A DNA stretch of 64,000 bases, taken from the NCBI RefSeq assembly GCF_000227115.2, contig NC_016487.1, positions 310,001-374,000 on the forward strand, written 5' to 3'. The notes below the pieces were generated by a model. That model made no database searches and was not told the DNA's origin. It saw only the letters and a list, made by a program, of their open reading frames with translations. Positions 41,525-52,124 of this stretch are shown piece after piece (position 1 is the first letter of the stretch; each line of letters begins with the position of its first letter). Origin of the DNA: Naumovozyma dairenensis CBS 421 (lineage: Eukaryota; Ascomycota; Saccharomycetes; Saccharomycetales; Saccharomycetaceae). The translations under genes were made by a program, and so were the position numbers.

Positions 41525-41986
41525 TATATCTTTTTTTATGAATATTGTGTTTATTTAAAAGATGATCCTCCGAATATTACAAAAAGAGTAACTTCCTCTT
41601 GATTCTGGTCTTCGTCTACTGTTTCTTAGGGTGAATTAAGTTATTATCTTTACTGTTCTTTTCGTTCGATGGAAATATATTTAATGGTAATTTTGTCGTT
41701 GGTTTTGGGCTATTTATTTATTTGAAGAAGGAAAGCTGAAATGTTGACGATTCGCGATATATAATGCGGCGCCACATAAATATTTCCCACTGTGAAAAAC
41801 ATCTAAAAATGTGTTACGACAGTAAATCTACTTATTGTAATATCATCGATACAAGTAATTGGGCCAGACCGAAAAGATTTTAGGTTAATTTCTTATTTAA
41901 TGTCAATATGAATATATAATTAAAGATATTGTAAAAGCAATAGAAGTGTGCGCTGTGCACTACGGTTGTTGTAACAAAAATATGCT
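41525..41986. other. Interval between the OPT transporter gene and PBP2
   Basis: About 460 bp, AT-rich, holding the PBP2 promoter and the end of the transporter gene. No element recognised. Confidence 0.45.
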
Positions 41987-44206
41987 CTAAAGGTGGGGGA
42001 CATTCATACTGGTGAAGATCATATTGAATATACTACAAACACCTTCACCAAGCACCAGCCCTGAACTAAACACGATCATTTTGGTCTTTGCATTCATTTC
42101 ACCTTTGTGTCTTCCTAACCATATATGAGAAATGGTACCGCCTAGGAATCTTGCAATGGTGAAGCTAGGTGCGTTATATATACCGACACCTACTGCGACA
42201 CCTGATGGGACCCAAATTAACCATTTGGCTGCTATTTCATTGTCTCTATAACAATTTTTAAGCAAAGATAAGACAGCAAAAATAGAACCTAACAGCAATG
42301 CACATTCCATTGATCTCGTTGGTAATCCATGACCGGTCACTAATCTTGCACAATCAATCCATACAACTGCAGTGGGTATTCTTATTTGTTCATTTGGTAA
42401 ATCATAGATTTTATTATAACATATGTACATAAAACTGGATAATATGACAGACCAAGAAGCACCTATTAATTGAGCCACAAATTGAGCTCTTGGTGAGGCA
42501 CCTAACAAATGACCAGTTTTCAAATCTTGCATCAAATCACCAGCTTGTTGAGAACCAGCTTCTGCTACACCACCTGCAACCAAATTTATTAAAACTGAAC
42601 CAAGATGATCTCTTGGAATGATTAATGCAAATATCAATTGTGAAAGTTTCCCAATACCGCTAACTGGATTCAAATCAGTTTCTCCTAACGCTCTCACAGC
42701 TAATATTGATAAAAATACCGATATCACTAACGCGGATACCATGGCATATACTGGAATAATATCAATACCGAAAAGATAAATTAGGAAAACTAAACACATG
42801 ATTGAAGATACGATAATACCACTCACCACCGTTGTGTATTTGACCAAGAATTTGGAATCAACCTCGTTATCATCTTCCGAACTTGCTAATCTGATCAAAT
42901 CTTCTCTCCTACATAGTGCCGAATGACAATTCTTAATGGCACTCTCTTCTTCCAAAAGCATGGATTCAAATGAATCATCCCATACTTTATTTAAGAAAAT
43001 TGTCTTATCATCTCGGAGAAGGAATTTAATTGTACTCTTAATAGTAATGACTAAGAATCCAACAACACTATCAGCGACCATTACCGAAAGTGAACACCAT
43101 ACAATCCAACCTTGTACACCATTATCCCAATCTTGAACATCTGCATCAGGAGGAACCCAACCCGCATGACGTGCAATAGGTGCTAAGATGGCCCAACCTA
43201 GTATACAACCAAACATCATGTATGATACAGTGGGTAATCCCATGATAATTCCTTGACCAATATAAGCTGGTGATGGTTGGAAGTTCCATAAGTATGCCTT
43301 AGACAAATAATTGCCAAATATAGGAATAGCGTGTAAGATTGGGATGAAATATGATAAGATGGTATATATGGCAGATGGGAAGAATGTCTTGAGAAGTATG
43401 GCTATATTTTGCTTATATGAGCTTTCCTCTTCGTCATTCGCATCTGAATCATTTACAGTAGAATCGTAACCTTCAGCCAGAGTGGATTGTGTCAATAATT
43501 CATGGGTTTCCACTGGTTCATCTTCATCAGGCCGTAATACTTCAGGGCATTGATTCAATCTTCTATTTCTAATTTCCATTAATTCAGCCTTTGAGACTTC
43601 TTGTAAAACTTGTGATCCATTCAATACAGCGATCAAAATAGCAGTGGCCGTCCCACTAGGGAAAGGTAATTTTTCCTTGATTATGACTTGTTTCCTCAAA
43701 GGTATAGCGAAGAATATTCCAAAGAAAGCCAGTGCCATTGACCAAATAAACAATTGATTGAAAGTGAACGGAGTGCCCTGTTCTCTTGTATTCCCACTTT
43801 CCTTGAAAGTCATGAATTTTTCCATTGCTGGTATAACTCCCACAAACCCATACGCTAATGGACCTGTTCCTACCGCTACAGCCATGCTTTGAACATAGAC
43901 TGTTTCTACGTCTGTGATAGGAGAATCATTGAGGAAAATTCGTGGCCAAACTTGTTTGAAGAAGGCACATGCAAGTAATGCTGACGGGAGAGACATCATT
44001 GATACCCAACCTGTTTGTAATCCGAATTGGAAGTTGGATATGAGTACTAAAGTTCCTATTATTAGGCCGATGAATGTGGCTCGAAGAGTTATTTGTCTAA
44101 TTGCTGGTTTATCGTGCCAATGGACGGATGAATCATTTTGATCCGCTAGTGAGTGCTGGCGGGTTTCTGAACTGCTGGGATATGGATTGGTTGAGGCACT
44201 GGACAT
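41987..44206 (-). CDS. OPT-family oligopeptide/metal-chelate transporter (YGL114W)
   Basis: A 739-residue membrane protein of the oligopeptide-transporter superfamily, of the YSL/EspB-like branch. About 14 hydrophobic segments are visible, with OPT motifs such as LISNFQFGLQTGWVSMMSLP in TM2, LPFPSGTATA and VAGGVAEAGSQQAGDLMQDLKTGHLLGASP. Two long hydrophilic loops carry acidic sequence (about 225-275 and 415-455). I start at ATG 44206; upstream TTG is not a likely start. In S. cerevisiae the ortholog YGL114W is a putative transporter of unknown substrate, and SLD3-YGL114W-SNF4 order is kept here with PBP2 inserted. Confidence 0.93.
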   Translation of the reverse strand: MSSASTNPYPSSSETRQHSLADQNDSSVHWHDKPAIRQITLRATFIGLIIGTLVLISNFQFGLQTGWVSMMSLPSALLACAFFKQVWPRIFLNDSPITDVETVYVQSMAVAVGTGPLAYGFVGVIPAMEKFMTFKESGNTREQGTPFTFNQLFIWSMALAFFGIFFAIPLRKQVIIKEKLPFPSGTATAILIAVLNGSQVLQEVSKAELMEIRNRRLNQCPEVLRPDEDEPVETHELLTQSTLAEGYDSTVNDSDANDEEESSYKQNIAILLKTFFPSAIYTILSYFIPILHAIPIFGNYLSKAYLWNFQPSPAYIGQGIIMGLPTVSYMMFGCILGWAILAPIARHAGWVPPDADVQDWDNGVQGWIVWCSLSVMVADSVVGFLVITIKSTIKFLLRDDKTIFLNKVWDDSFESMLLEEESAIKNCHSALCRREDLIRLASSEDDNEVDSKFLVKYTTVVSGIIVSSIMCLVFLIYLFGIDIIPVYAMVSALVISVFLSILAVRALGETDLNPVSGIGKLSQLIFALIIPRDHLGSVLINLVAGGVAEAGSQQAGDLMQDLKTGHLLGASPRAQFVAQLIGASWSVILSSFMYICYNKIYDLPNEQIRIPTAVVWIDCARLVTGHGLPTRSMECALLLGSIFAVLSLLKNCYRDNEIAAKWLIWVPSGVAVGVGIYNAPSFTIARFLGGTISHIWLGRHKGEMNAKTKMIVFSSGLVLGEGVCSIFNMIFTSMNVPHL

Positions 44207-45965
44207 TGTTTTTATTTTCAATAAAATGTTATTGAGCCGATTGTTTTGCAGTATGGAGGGATGATGTGAATTAAAAAGAAACGATTTAAGCTATCGATGA
44301 GTTCCTTTAAAATTTCTGTTTGTTAAAAAGATATGATCTAATTTGATGGATATTATTTTCTATTCTTTGAAGAGCAAAGAAGCTTATTCTTGACAGTGTA
44401 TTGCACAAGGCAACAGTTATGGTTTTAGTTTGATGCCTTAAATATATTTTTATTCGACCGTTGCTGCATCTCTATAAGTTGCCCATGTAACTTCTCATTG
44501 CTACCTCTGCCTATAATTGTACGTACGTATGTTCGCACAGTCTCACTAATAAAGCATACAACGTTAAAAAAAACCGCTGCCACACCCTTATTATGTAGCG
44601 TCTTGGCGTCGTTGCTATTAGTAATAAACAATATCTGCGACAGTGAAAAAGTTGTCATGTCATATGTAATACCAAAAAAGAGCACAACAAGGGAAAATAA
44701 TGGTGTCATTCACTCTAGCGACGTTGAGTTATGATGGGAGGATAGATGTGGGAGAACAATCTCTTGGGCTTAGTTTACAGTAAGCTGTCATGGAAACCGC
44801 TGTGCATGGACTATCAAAGCTAAGTCGTTATAATACTTCAAGCAAGAAAGAAATACGGGTACCAGAAAAACAAGTAAAATCTTATCAATAAAGCTGTTTA
44901 GATGATGGCTAAATATGAATGGTTATGTATCTTCATAATTAGCAAAAAATGACTATGTCAACCACAGGCACTCGTAGCGAAGAAACAAAGAAGGTATTCT
45001 TGTTAGGTTCTCCTCAGGCTGTTATAAAAATATTTAGCTTAATATATTTTTTATTATTGAACTGGCAACAAAATGTTCTTTGAACACATTCGACACTTTA
45101 AAAAAACCAAAAAGGAAGTATTCAAGATGTCTTTTCTATGCAAATTGAGCTATCTACTTCAGGATATTGCTGTTTGAGCTCATTTGATGTTTTAAATGGT
45201 TCACTTACACTAGAATTTTAACGTTATGACAGGTGGATGAGTGACTATTTCTGGACCCAGACGATCGGAGTATGAGCATATACTTAGACGTCTTTGTAAT
45301 AGATTTGTTTCAATACAACTCTTTATGAATGACAAAATAATGAGATTGGGAAAGGAACATGTAAAGTTAAATCAACTGATTTTGTATTTCAAAATGTCTA
45401 CAAAATCTCGATTCCATACCTTTTGAGTATTCAAATATATGTGAGGTAAGGATGTGGCCCCATCCTTTTTGCTATTATGTTTCCGAAAACGGACATGGGC
45501 GGCTAATTTTAAAGAAGAAGAATATACAAAAATAAAGAGTACAAGGCAAAGAGCAGAATTTTTACTATTCATTCTTATAAAACAAACAAAGCCTTTTTTT
45601 GTTTGAAGAAAGAAAGAAAGAAAGATGATGAAAGAAACAAGAAAAGTATATAAAGCACTGATAAATTTCAATTCTTTCTCTCTTTTTAGAATCTTTCCTT
45701 TGTTTATAACAATATTTAGTAATATTCTTGTCTTTTTCTTATTGTATACTTCTTATACATACAAATAATCAAATAACTAACTACATGAGCTTTCAACTAC
45801 TTCAACAAATTTAATTGCTTTTCAAAATCATAATACGCTTCAATTCTAAATTTTTCGGTTTTGTCTGTTTGTTCTCTATTATTTCAGTGGTAATTAATTT
45901 TCCACCAGTGCTGTGCCTATTATCATTGCTGCAAACCAACCAAGTTTAAGCATGGTTTCTACATC
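44207..45965. other. 1.76-kb gene-free region upstream of the transporter and orphan gene
   Basis: Lies between two divergent genes. No protein family is visible. It includes a short inverted CCG-N4-CGG element (45482-45493), an (AAAG)n run near 45607-45624 and a TATA-box-like GTATATAAAG at 45646-45655, 310 bp before the orphan ATG. Such a long regulated-looking region is unusual for this compact genome. Confidence 0.45.
45482..45493. promoter_or_regulatory. Inverted CCG-N4-CGG element
   Basis: TCCGAAAACGGA, a perfect inverted repeat with a 4-bp spacer, the type of paired triplet bound by zinc-cluster factors. About 480 bp upstream of the orphan gene start. Only the sequence match is certain. 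Confidence 0.25.
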
Positions 45966-46523
45966 ATGATGTTAGTTCAAGTCTATGTCATGTTTCAATC
46001 ACTAGGCGCATGCTCAATGGGTTGGACTCCGATCACTGCCACAGCCTGTTATTTATCGCTAATTGCTGCTACGATAAATTTATTAGGCATGATTCTTCAA
46101 GGTCTTGACAGGTTAGAAGAAGGTATGGCTATTAAATTATCTGCTTCTGATTTCCTATTAAAGCTAAGTGTTCACGATTTCAAAAGATTCCATAAATTCA
46201 CCTTTGGAATTTTTGATGTCAACTTTGATTTGTATTGTCTGGATATTGATAATTCCACTCATTTAAATTGTATTGAGTTTATCACTGGTTCTAATATTTT
46301 GTTACCTAAAGATACCAATGCCGAAGTATGTGTCTCTGACGTTGCAAAGGAAAGGGTTAGGAATATTTTACCTCACAAGTTTACAAAAAATGAACTCTTG
46401 AAGAAGAGTAAGAAGATTAACAAACTTATTGAAAACGGGAAGCATAATGATGTATTGGAGAATCCATTATTATTTTATAAACTCCTGTGGGGTATGTATG
46501 GGGAAAACAGTATCCAATTCTAA
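45966..46523 (+). CDS. Orphan protein, 185 aa, with N-terminal hydrophobic segment
   Basis: ATG-initiated, TAA-terminated frame in AT-rich DNA, long enough to be unlikely by chance. Residues about 20-46 are hydrophobic (TPITATACYLSLIAATINLLGMIL), consistent with one membrane segment. The rest is soluble, with FKRFHKFTFGIFDVNFDLYCLDID and a basic helix FTKNELLKKSKKINKLIE. I recognise no domain. It sits between the YGL114W and SNF4 orthologs, which are adjacent in S. cerevisiae, so it is an insertion or lineage-specific gene. A TATA-like element lies 310 bp upstream. Confidence 0.6.
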   Translation: MMLVQVYVMFQSLGACSMGWTPITATACYLSLIAATINLLGMILQGLDRLEEGMAIKLSASDFLLKLSVHDFKRFHKFTFGIFDVNFDLYCLDIDNSTHLNCIEFITGSNILLPKDTNAEVCVSDVAKERVRNILPHKFTKNELLKKSKKINKLIENGKHNDVLENPLLFYKLLWGMYGENSIQF

Positions 46524-47220
46524 AATGAACTTTACCGAATGGTAAATTCTCTTCGATCGGATAAATGGAAGTTTATACATGCTGAAGATTCTTTCTCAAA
46601 TAAGCTGGAAGAATCGATTCATTTATATTTTTTTTTGTCCTGTACTCCATGATAGGGAATTACTATATTGTTTCCATATTTTTAGGTAACCACAAAACTT
46701 GAAACCAGCCTAACTTTCATATATGTAGCATAAATAGAACCACAAATGACATACTTTATATACCCTTTTTTCAATAAATACACTTTTTTAGTTAATGTAA
46801 TACGCAAAAGAAGGTGAGCGTCTGTGTCTGTCACTCTTCCCTAAAAAAAAAAGGGCCAAATATAAAGTGGTCAGTTACCATCTTATTTACCAATATCATT
46901 GAAAAGGGAGTCTCTTAGGATAGGACTGTCATCTACCTGCACTTATCATTTTGGTCTATTTTTTTTGTATTATATACTAACTGACTTTAATTTTTCAATG
47001 AACCTTATAGCTTCAAACAGATAACCTGAAAGAGCTCCTGCATAATCTCCCACAACTTCATTTGATATGTACGTATATAATAAAGAAAAGATTACCTATA
47101 TTTATTATCATAGTTATGGGTCATTAACATACATATATTAGTTTTTTTTTTACAACGTGAATAAGTAAAATAGTCATTATCAATAAAGGTTCAGGGATTG
47201 TGGATATAGTTTCTTTATCC
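46524..47220. other. Convergent interval between the orphan gene and SNF4
   Basis: About 700 bp, AT-rich with poly-T runs. It serves as 3' region of two convergent genes. Nothing else seen. Confidence 0.5.
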
Positions 47221-48207
47221 TCAATTAGTTCCCAGTAGAATATATTTCAAAATATCACTTAATGTCAGCACACCCATTAACCTTCCAGCTTCATCTACAA
47301 CGAAAAATCTATGCACTCTTGATTTTCTAATATTATCCATAATGGTAGATAATTTATCGTTCCTTGTACATGTATAGACACCCTCAAAATCATCACTTCT
47401 TCTCATTAATGCTTCTCCCACTGTCAATGATAAATCATTATAAATACCACCTTTAATTAGGCCCAAAACGTCTACAGCTTCATAAACATTAACTAGGAAA
47501 CCATTTTCATCAACAATTGGCACAGACGAGACGCCTGCATGAGTTAACAATTGAATTACATCAATGACAGGGGTAGTCATGTTACAGCTTTTTAAATTTT
47601 GGTCTGAAATAATATTTAAATCACCAATGGGTCTTTTCAGAAATCTTGTTTCTCTACAATTTAATGCAACAAATTTCAATATTCTATATTGTGTTAAGAC
47701 ACTAACGACAATTTCTCTACGAGTTTCTTCATCCTTATCAATCAATGGTATTCTCCCACTTCTTGATTCCATCATTTTAATACATGCCTCATATAAAGGT
47801 CTTGAAGGATGAATCGAGGCAGTATCTAATGGGTCCACTCCAATGGCTCTTTCGATATCTTTCAACCCATCTAATTGTAATTTATCAACAAGTTCAAATT
47901 TATCAGGATTAGAAAAATAATATTGAATAACATTAATGAAATCACTAGAGGTTAATAACCCAGCAAATCTAGAAGTTTGAGAATCCCATAATGGGGCAGA
48001 CACGATATTATTCTGTAATAATACGTTTAGTGACTTTTTCACCAATAATGATGTATCTAAGACGATTAAACGATAGGAGACCGGTAACACATCGTATGAT
48101 GTTTTGGAATTTAAAAACGTTCGAATGGATTCTACGGCGAGTCTTTGTTCTAATAATACGTTTTCACCAGCGTCTGGTTGCGCTTTATCAGTTGGATTGA
48201 TATTCAT
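47221..48207 (-). CDS. SNF4: Snf4, gamma subunit of the Snf1/AMPK kinase
   Basis: The regulatory subunit of the Snf1 (AMP-activated) kinase, required for growth without glucose. The 328-residue protein is four CBS motifs in two Bateman pairs, starting near residues 60, 135, 210 and 280: LLQNNIVSAPLWDSQTSRFAGLLTSSDF, SGRIPLIDKDEE, GVSSVPIVDENGFLVNVYEA and VHRFFVVDEAGRLMGVLTLSDIL. Sequence is very close to yeast Snf4 (322 aa). Neighbours YGL114W and CDC20 keep the YGL114-115-116 order. Confidence 0.98.
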   Translation of the reverse strand: MNINPTDKAQPDAGENVLLEQRLAVESIRTFLNSKTSYDVLPVSYRLIVLDTSLLVKKSLNVLLQNNIVSAPLWDSQTSRFAGLLTSSDFINVIQYYFSNPDKFELVDKLQLDGLKDIERAIGVDPLDTASIHPSRPLYEACIKMMESRSGRIPLIDKDEETRREIVVSVLTQYRILKFVALNCRETRFLKRPIGDLNIISDQNLKSCNMTTPVIDVIQLLTHAGVSSVPIVDENGFLVNVYEAVDVLGLIKGGIYNDLSLTVGEALMRRSDDFEGVYTCTRNDKLSTIMDNIRKSRVHRFFVVDEAGRLMGVLTLSDILKYILLGTN

Positions 48208-48775
48208 TCTTTTCTGACGGGGATTCCTTAATTATATGATATCTTGTTGTCGTGTGCTTTGTGTCCCGCTCGTTCCACCAGGGAGTTTGTAGGGTAAATT
48301 TTTGAAATAATGTTGTTTTAAGGAGTAATAAAATAGCAATTTTAATTTCAAATAGTATAGATAATTTTGACTACTCTTAAGCAACAATTTCACCTAGTCC
48401 TTTTAGTGAAATGTAACTCTTTTTATCTCCATGAAATACTACCGATAACTAGGTAAAGCCTCTCGAGAGACAGTTGTTCACAACCAAAAATCTCAACTTC
48501 TACAAAAATTATCAACTTCTAACTAATTCAAGTTTTGATGCGCGGAGGGTAACACATCTATCTAAGAGAAAGTACACAAACACAGATACAGGACAGTTCT
48601 TACGAATATGAATACTTCCACTATAGTTAGACCATATGGATTGTAGTTTGGAGGTTTCATTTTTAAAATTGATATATATGCAAAGATTATATATTAAATG
48701 ATGTTATTTTTAGATATGATATTTATGCGTAAAGTTTTTTTGTTATTATTTTTTATCATTGTATGCTGAGAAATA
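48208..48775. other. SNF4 promoter and CDC20 3' region
   Basis: About 570 bp between tandem minus-strand genes. No specific element recognised. Confidence 0.45.
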
Positions 48776-50710
48776 TCATCTGATTAAATAATCACTTGTT
48801 CTTGGTCTTCTAGTTGTCGAGTTTGTATTATTCCTAATCACAGTAGTTGAAAGCGTATCCTTTCTATTTTCAAGGATATCATCAGTCTCACCAAATAAGC
48901 TCAGGACATCTTCAACAACACCTCCTTTGGCAGATCGTCTTTCTTGCCTCCTTGGTTCAAAAATCTTGAAAAACTTCAGATTTTCATCACCACCTACAGT
49001 TGCAAGAGTAGTACCATCTGGAGATAACTGAGAGGTACAGATTCTTGATTCATGTGCGTGAATAATTTCTGCCACTTTAAATTTAGTATTATAATTGAAA
49101 ATTGAAATGGCATTTTCTGGACCACCACCAGTGGCAACAATCTCATGATTCATCATACCATGGGAATCATAGCTCTGCCCCCAATGTAATGAACTGACTT
49201 GTGAACCAGAGTTAATGGATCCTATTCGAGCACCGTTAGTACTATTCCAAAAATGAATATATTTATCTGTCTGACCACCACCACTGGCTAATAAATTTGG
49301 TTTATAAGGACACCAACTTAAAGCTTTAACTGCAGCCGTGTGATTGCGTTTAATCCATTGAGGCATTGCCTTCCTTGTATCCCAAATCATCATAGTATTG
49401 TCATTCCCACCTGAAGCCAATTGTAACCCATCAGACTTATAGGCTAATCCACAAACTTCACCTTTATGCTCTGACCAATTATGGACGATATGTTCTTTAA
49501 TTCTTACATCATTAATTTGAATCTCACCGCTACGTGCACCGGATGCAATTAAGGCACCTAACCATGATAACGACCCAATACGTACACCCAATCCCGATCT
49601 CATGGTCCTAATTAATCTCATAGTTTCTACATCCCAAATTTCAGTATTACCATCACTCTTCCCAATAGAAATATGGCAATCATCATCGGACCATATAATA
49701 CTTGACACTGTAATATCATCATTATATTCCACTAGCATTTTCACAATACCTGTATTACTATCCCATAAATAAACGGCATTATCCAAGGCAATACCCATTG
49801 TATTATTTGCCGACCAACTTAATAAATTTAAATAAAAATCATCTTTAAAACCTAGAGCATCAAGAATTCTTTCTGGGTTCGTTACCACTTTCCGTAATTT
49901 CATCATTTCCGCCGGACTTTGCTGCACCTTATTAATAGTACTGATAGTGTTCGAATCCTTTTCATTATTTTGGTAAGTATAATGAGTTCTCCTTTTCAAA
50001 TTATAACTTTGGCCTCTCTTGAATGATGCCACAGGAGGTGGTGGAACATATTGCAAGATCCTTTGATTCATTGATAATCCACATGCTTCAGCGACGCTTT
50101 GTTTGAATACTAGTTTGGTTTGTGCTCTTAGATGTGTAATTGGAGAGGCATTCGGTGGTGGTAGTTCTTCTTGCAATGTTGATGGATCTACTTTATTTTG
50201 ACAGGTATTTTGTAAAATGGGTAGGAACCTATCTGTGTTGGTAGCATAGGACTCATCTAATGATTCTTGACGCGATAATAATCGTTGGGTCATATATGAT
50301 ATTTCATTATGCTCACGACCAGGTGACGATAGCAAATTTGTTATTGTTGCTGTTGGTACTGTTGTAGTTTCTGTTTTTTCGTCACCTTCAAATAGCGATG
50401 CATTGGCCATACCACTTAATTTTGAATCGTCTTTGAAAAATGAAGAATTACGTTTACTTAATATTGGTGGAGTCGCAGTCGGTAGTTTTGGTCTAATATA
50501 AGTTTTCAATGCTGGATGCATTGACAATTGGGAACCTATCCCAGTGATATTCAAGGAGTTTGTCCTTCGTAATGGTTTCTTCGTAATTTTAGATTGTGTT
50601 TTAGACCATTCTGATGATATGATATTCAATTTTGCAGGAGAAGCAATTGATAATGCAGATCTTTGAGGATTGTTGTTCCCAATTGGTGATTTTATAGGTT
50701 CTTCTGACAT
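48776..50710 (-). CDS. CDC20: Cdc20, activator of the anaphase-promoting complex
   Basis: Cdc20 recruits securin and mitotic cyclins to the APC/C and is the target of the spindle checkpoint. The 644-residue protein has a disordered N-terminus with the C-box DRFLPI (160-165), a Mad2-binding-type motif in NQRILQYVPPPP (about 217-228), seven WD40 blades (about 290-600; WSEHKGEVCGLAYKSDGLQLASGGNDN, NHTAAVKALSWCPY) and the C-terminal Ile-Arg tail that docks on Cdc27. Longer than yeast Cdc20 (610) because of its N-terminus. Placement matches YGL116W. Confidence 0.97.
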   Translation of the reverse strand: MSEEPIKSPIGNNNPQRSALSIASPAKLNIISSEWSKTQSKITKKPLRRTNSLNITGIGSQLSMHPALKTYIRPKLPTATPPILSKRNSSFFKDDSKLSGMANASLFEGDEKTETTTVPTATITNLLSSPGREHNEISYMTQRLLSRQESLDESYATNTDRFLPILQNTCQNKVDPSTLQEELPPPNASPITHLRAQTKLVFKQSVAEACGLSMNQRILQYVPPPPVASFKRGQSYNLKRRTHYTYQNNEKDSNTISTINKVQQSPAEMMKLRKVVTNPERILDALGFKDDFYLNLLSWSANNTMGIALDNAVYLWDSNTGIVKMLVEYNDDITVSSIIWSDDDCHISIGKSDGNTEIWDVETMRLIRTMRSGLGVRIGSLSWLGALIASGARSGEIQINDVRIKEHIVHNWSEHKGEVCGLAYKSDGLQLASGGNDNTMMIWDTRKAMPQWIKRNHTAAVKALSWCPYKPNLLASGGGQTDKYIHFWNSTNGARIGSINSGSQVSSLHWGQSYDSHGMMNHEIVATGGGPENAISIFNYNTKFKVAEIIHAHESRICTSQLSPDGTTLATVGGDENLKFFKIFEPRRQERRSAKGGVVEDVLSLFGETDDILENRKDTLSTTVIRNNTNSTTRRPRTSDYLIR

Positions 50711-51380
50711 AGTAGGTTTGTTTCTAAATTGAATTTAACGAAAGAATTGTAGTATGGTTAGGCTGAGAGAACAGCGAGCGTTATTTTTATCTTATAGATG
50801 GCCTATTTGCAAGGACTCTTTCCTTCTTGGGAGATATTCAACTTCTTGATAATCCTCTTTAACTCCTCTCCTTGCAACAAAGTTACAAATGCGTCCGCTG
50901 AAAACCTTGTGAGCTATCAATTATTCTTTTCCTCTCCTTGGAATAGTCTTCTAATTAATAATGGAAGTTCAAGATAAATTCAAAGAGGATATGATTTTCT
51001 TCATTATGACATTTTTGTTTTCCAATTTCCCTTTTGGGACACTAAGGTAGCTCGCGTCACAAATTGTTGATTGATTTTTTCTTGAAGAAAAACGTCACTG
51101 ACATTTATTGTCTGTTCATCTGTTGGCACATTGTTAAGACATTAAAATAAATACAGTAATTAATGTTAATCTAAATACTTCAAGAATATTTGTCATCTAC
51201 GTAAATGAGAAAGAATTGAATACTCTACTTATGATCCTTCTAATGAAGAGATGAGAAAGTGAATTGAGGGGTGTATATATTTTCTATAATCACTTTAAAT
51301 TATTAACCAATGCCATTTAGCCAGCATGATCCAGGAAAGAAATGGTATGTTATCAACAATATAACATAGATGACGGCGCT
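50711..51380. other. CDC20 upstream interval
   Basis: About 670 bp, between the CDC20 start and the end of the YGL117W-like gene. Expected to hold cell-cycle control elements, but I could not identify a clean Mcm1-Fkh or CHR-type site by eye. Confidence 0.4.
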
Positions 51381-52124
51381 TCAGAAAATATTCCTAGTCG
51401 ATATAGATAGTATTTCTTGTCTTCTGTCATAAAATGTGTCGAAGTCCATTGGAAGAGGGTCATCACATCCACTAATGGTTTCCAAATATTTATCGTAGTC
51501 AGCTTGAGCTCTAGAAATGGAATAGAATACCCTATCATTATTTTCTTGAATTCTTGAATATACCTCTGCAACATTCGTTGAAATATTCTGTTTTAAGGGC
51601 CCTGGACTATTTGATTGTATTTCAGACAATGCACAAATTTTTTCACTATCCTCAATTAGTAAAGCTAATTCATTTATTATATTAGAGTCCAGCTCCATAA
51701 ATAACGCTTCGTATGCTGGTAGTTCTTTATATTCATTTAATAATGAGGATATGAGGCTTAAGGTAGCTTTTAAATGTTGTATGCTTGAGCGTGATGCAAT
51801 TTGATTGGAAAGCGAAAGTACACTTGCCACCTTCCTTGCCCGTATGAGGAGAAACAAAGGTGATCCTAACGCGGTTGGCATCATAACGGAATTAGGATGA
51901 TCCAGTCTCTTTCCTTGTTGTATTGTTTCGATAAGTTTATTTGGTCTCGTCTCTTCATTAGGATACATTATAAGATCAATAAGATTATCTATCACATAAA
52001 TAGCTGTTCGAGGAAAAGTGGAAACCAAATGAGTTTGCATGTCGTCTTCACCAACGAGAGTCAAATCAGATGTGGTATCTAAAGGTGACTTGAGAAATGT
52101 CAAAATTGATGGACATGTAATCAT
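51381..52124 (-). CDS. YGL117W-like protein of unknown function
   Basis: A 247-residue, mostly helical soluble protein with no domain I recognise. It begins MITCPSILTFLKSPLD and has a conserved-looking helical core (RARKVASVLSLSNQIASRSSIQ, LISSLLNEYKELPAYEALF). Size (YGL117W is about 265 aa) and location between CDC20 and tRNA-Trp/COQ8 match YGL117W of S. cerevisiae, whose function I do not know; the assignment rests on synteny rather than on recalled sequence. No signal peptide or membrane segment. Confidence 0.6.
   Translation of the reverse strand: MITCPSILTFLKSPLDTTSDLTLVGEDDMQTHLVSTFPRTAIYVIDNLIDLIMYPNEETRPNKLIETIQQGKRLDHPNSVMMPTALGSPLFLLIRARKVASVLSLSNQIASRSSIQHLKATLSLISSLLNEYKELPAYEALFMELDSNIINELALLIEDSEKICALSEIQSNSPGPLKQNISTNVAEVYSRIQENNDRVFYSISRAQADYDKYLETISGCDDPLPMDFDTFYDRRQEILSISTRNIF

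Noticed and set aside
45475..45500. TTTCCGAAAA sequence resembling the centromere CDEIII core
   Set aside because: The spacing before the core is one base short, the downstream A-run is missing, the neighbouring 85 bp is not extremely AT-rich on either side, and no CDEI is present at the right distance.
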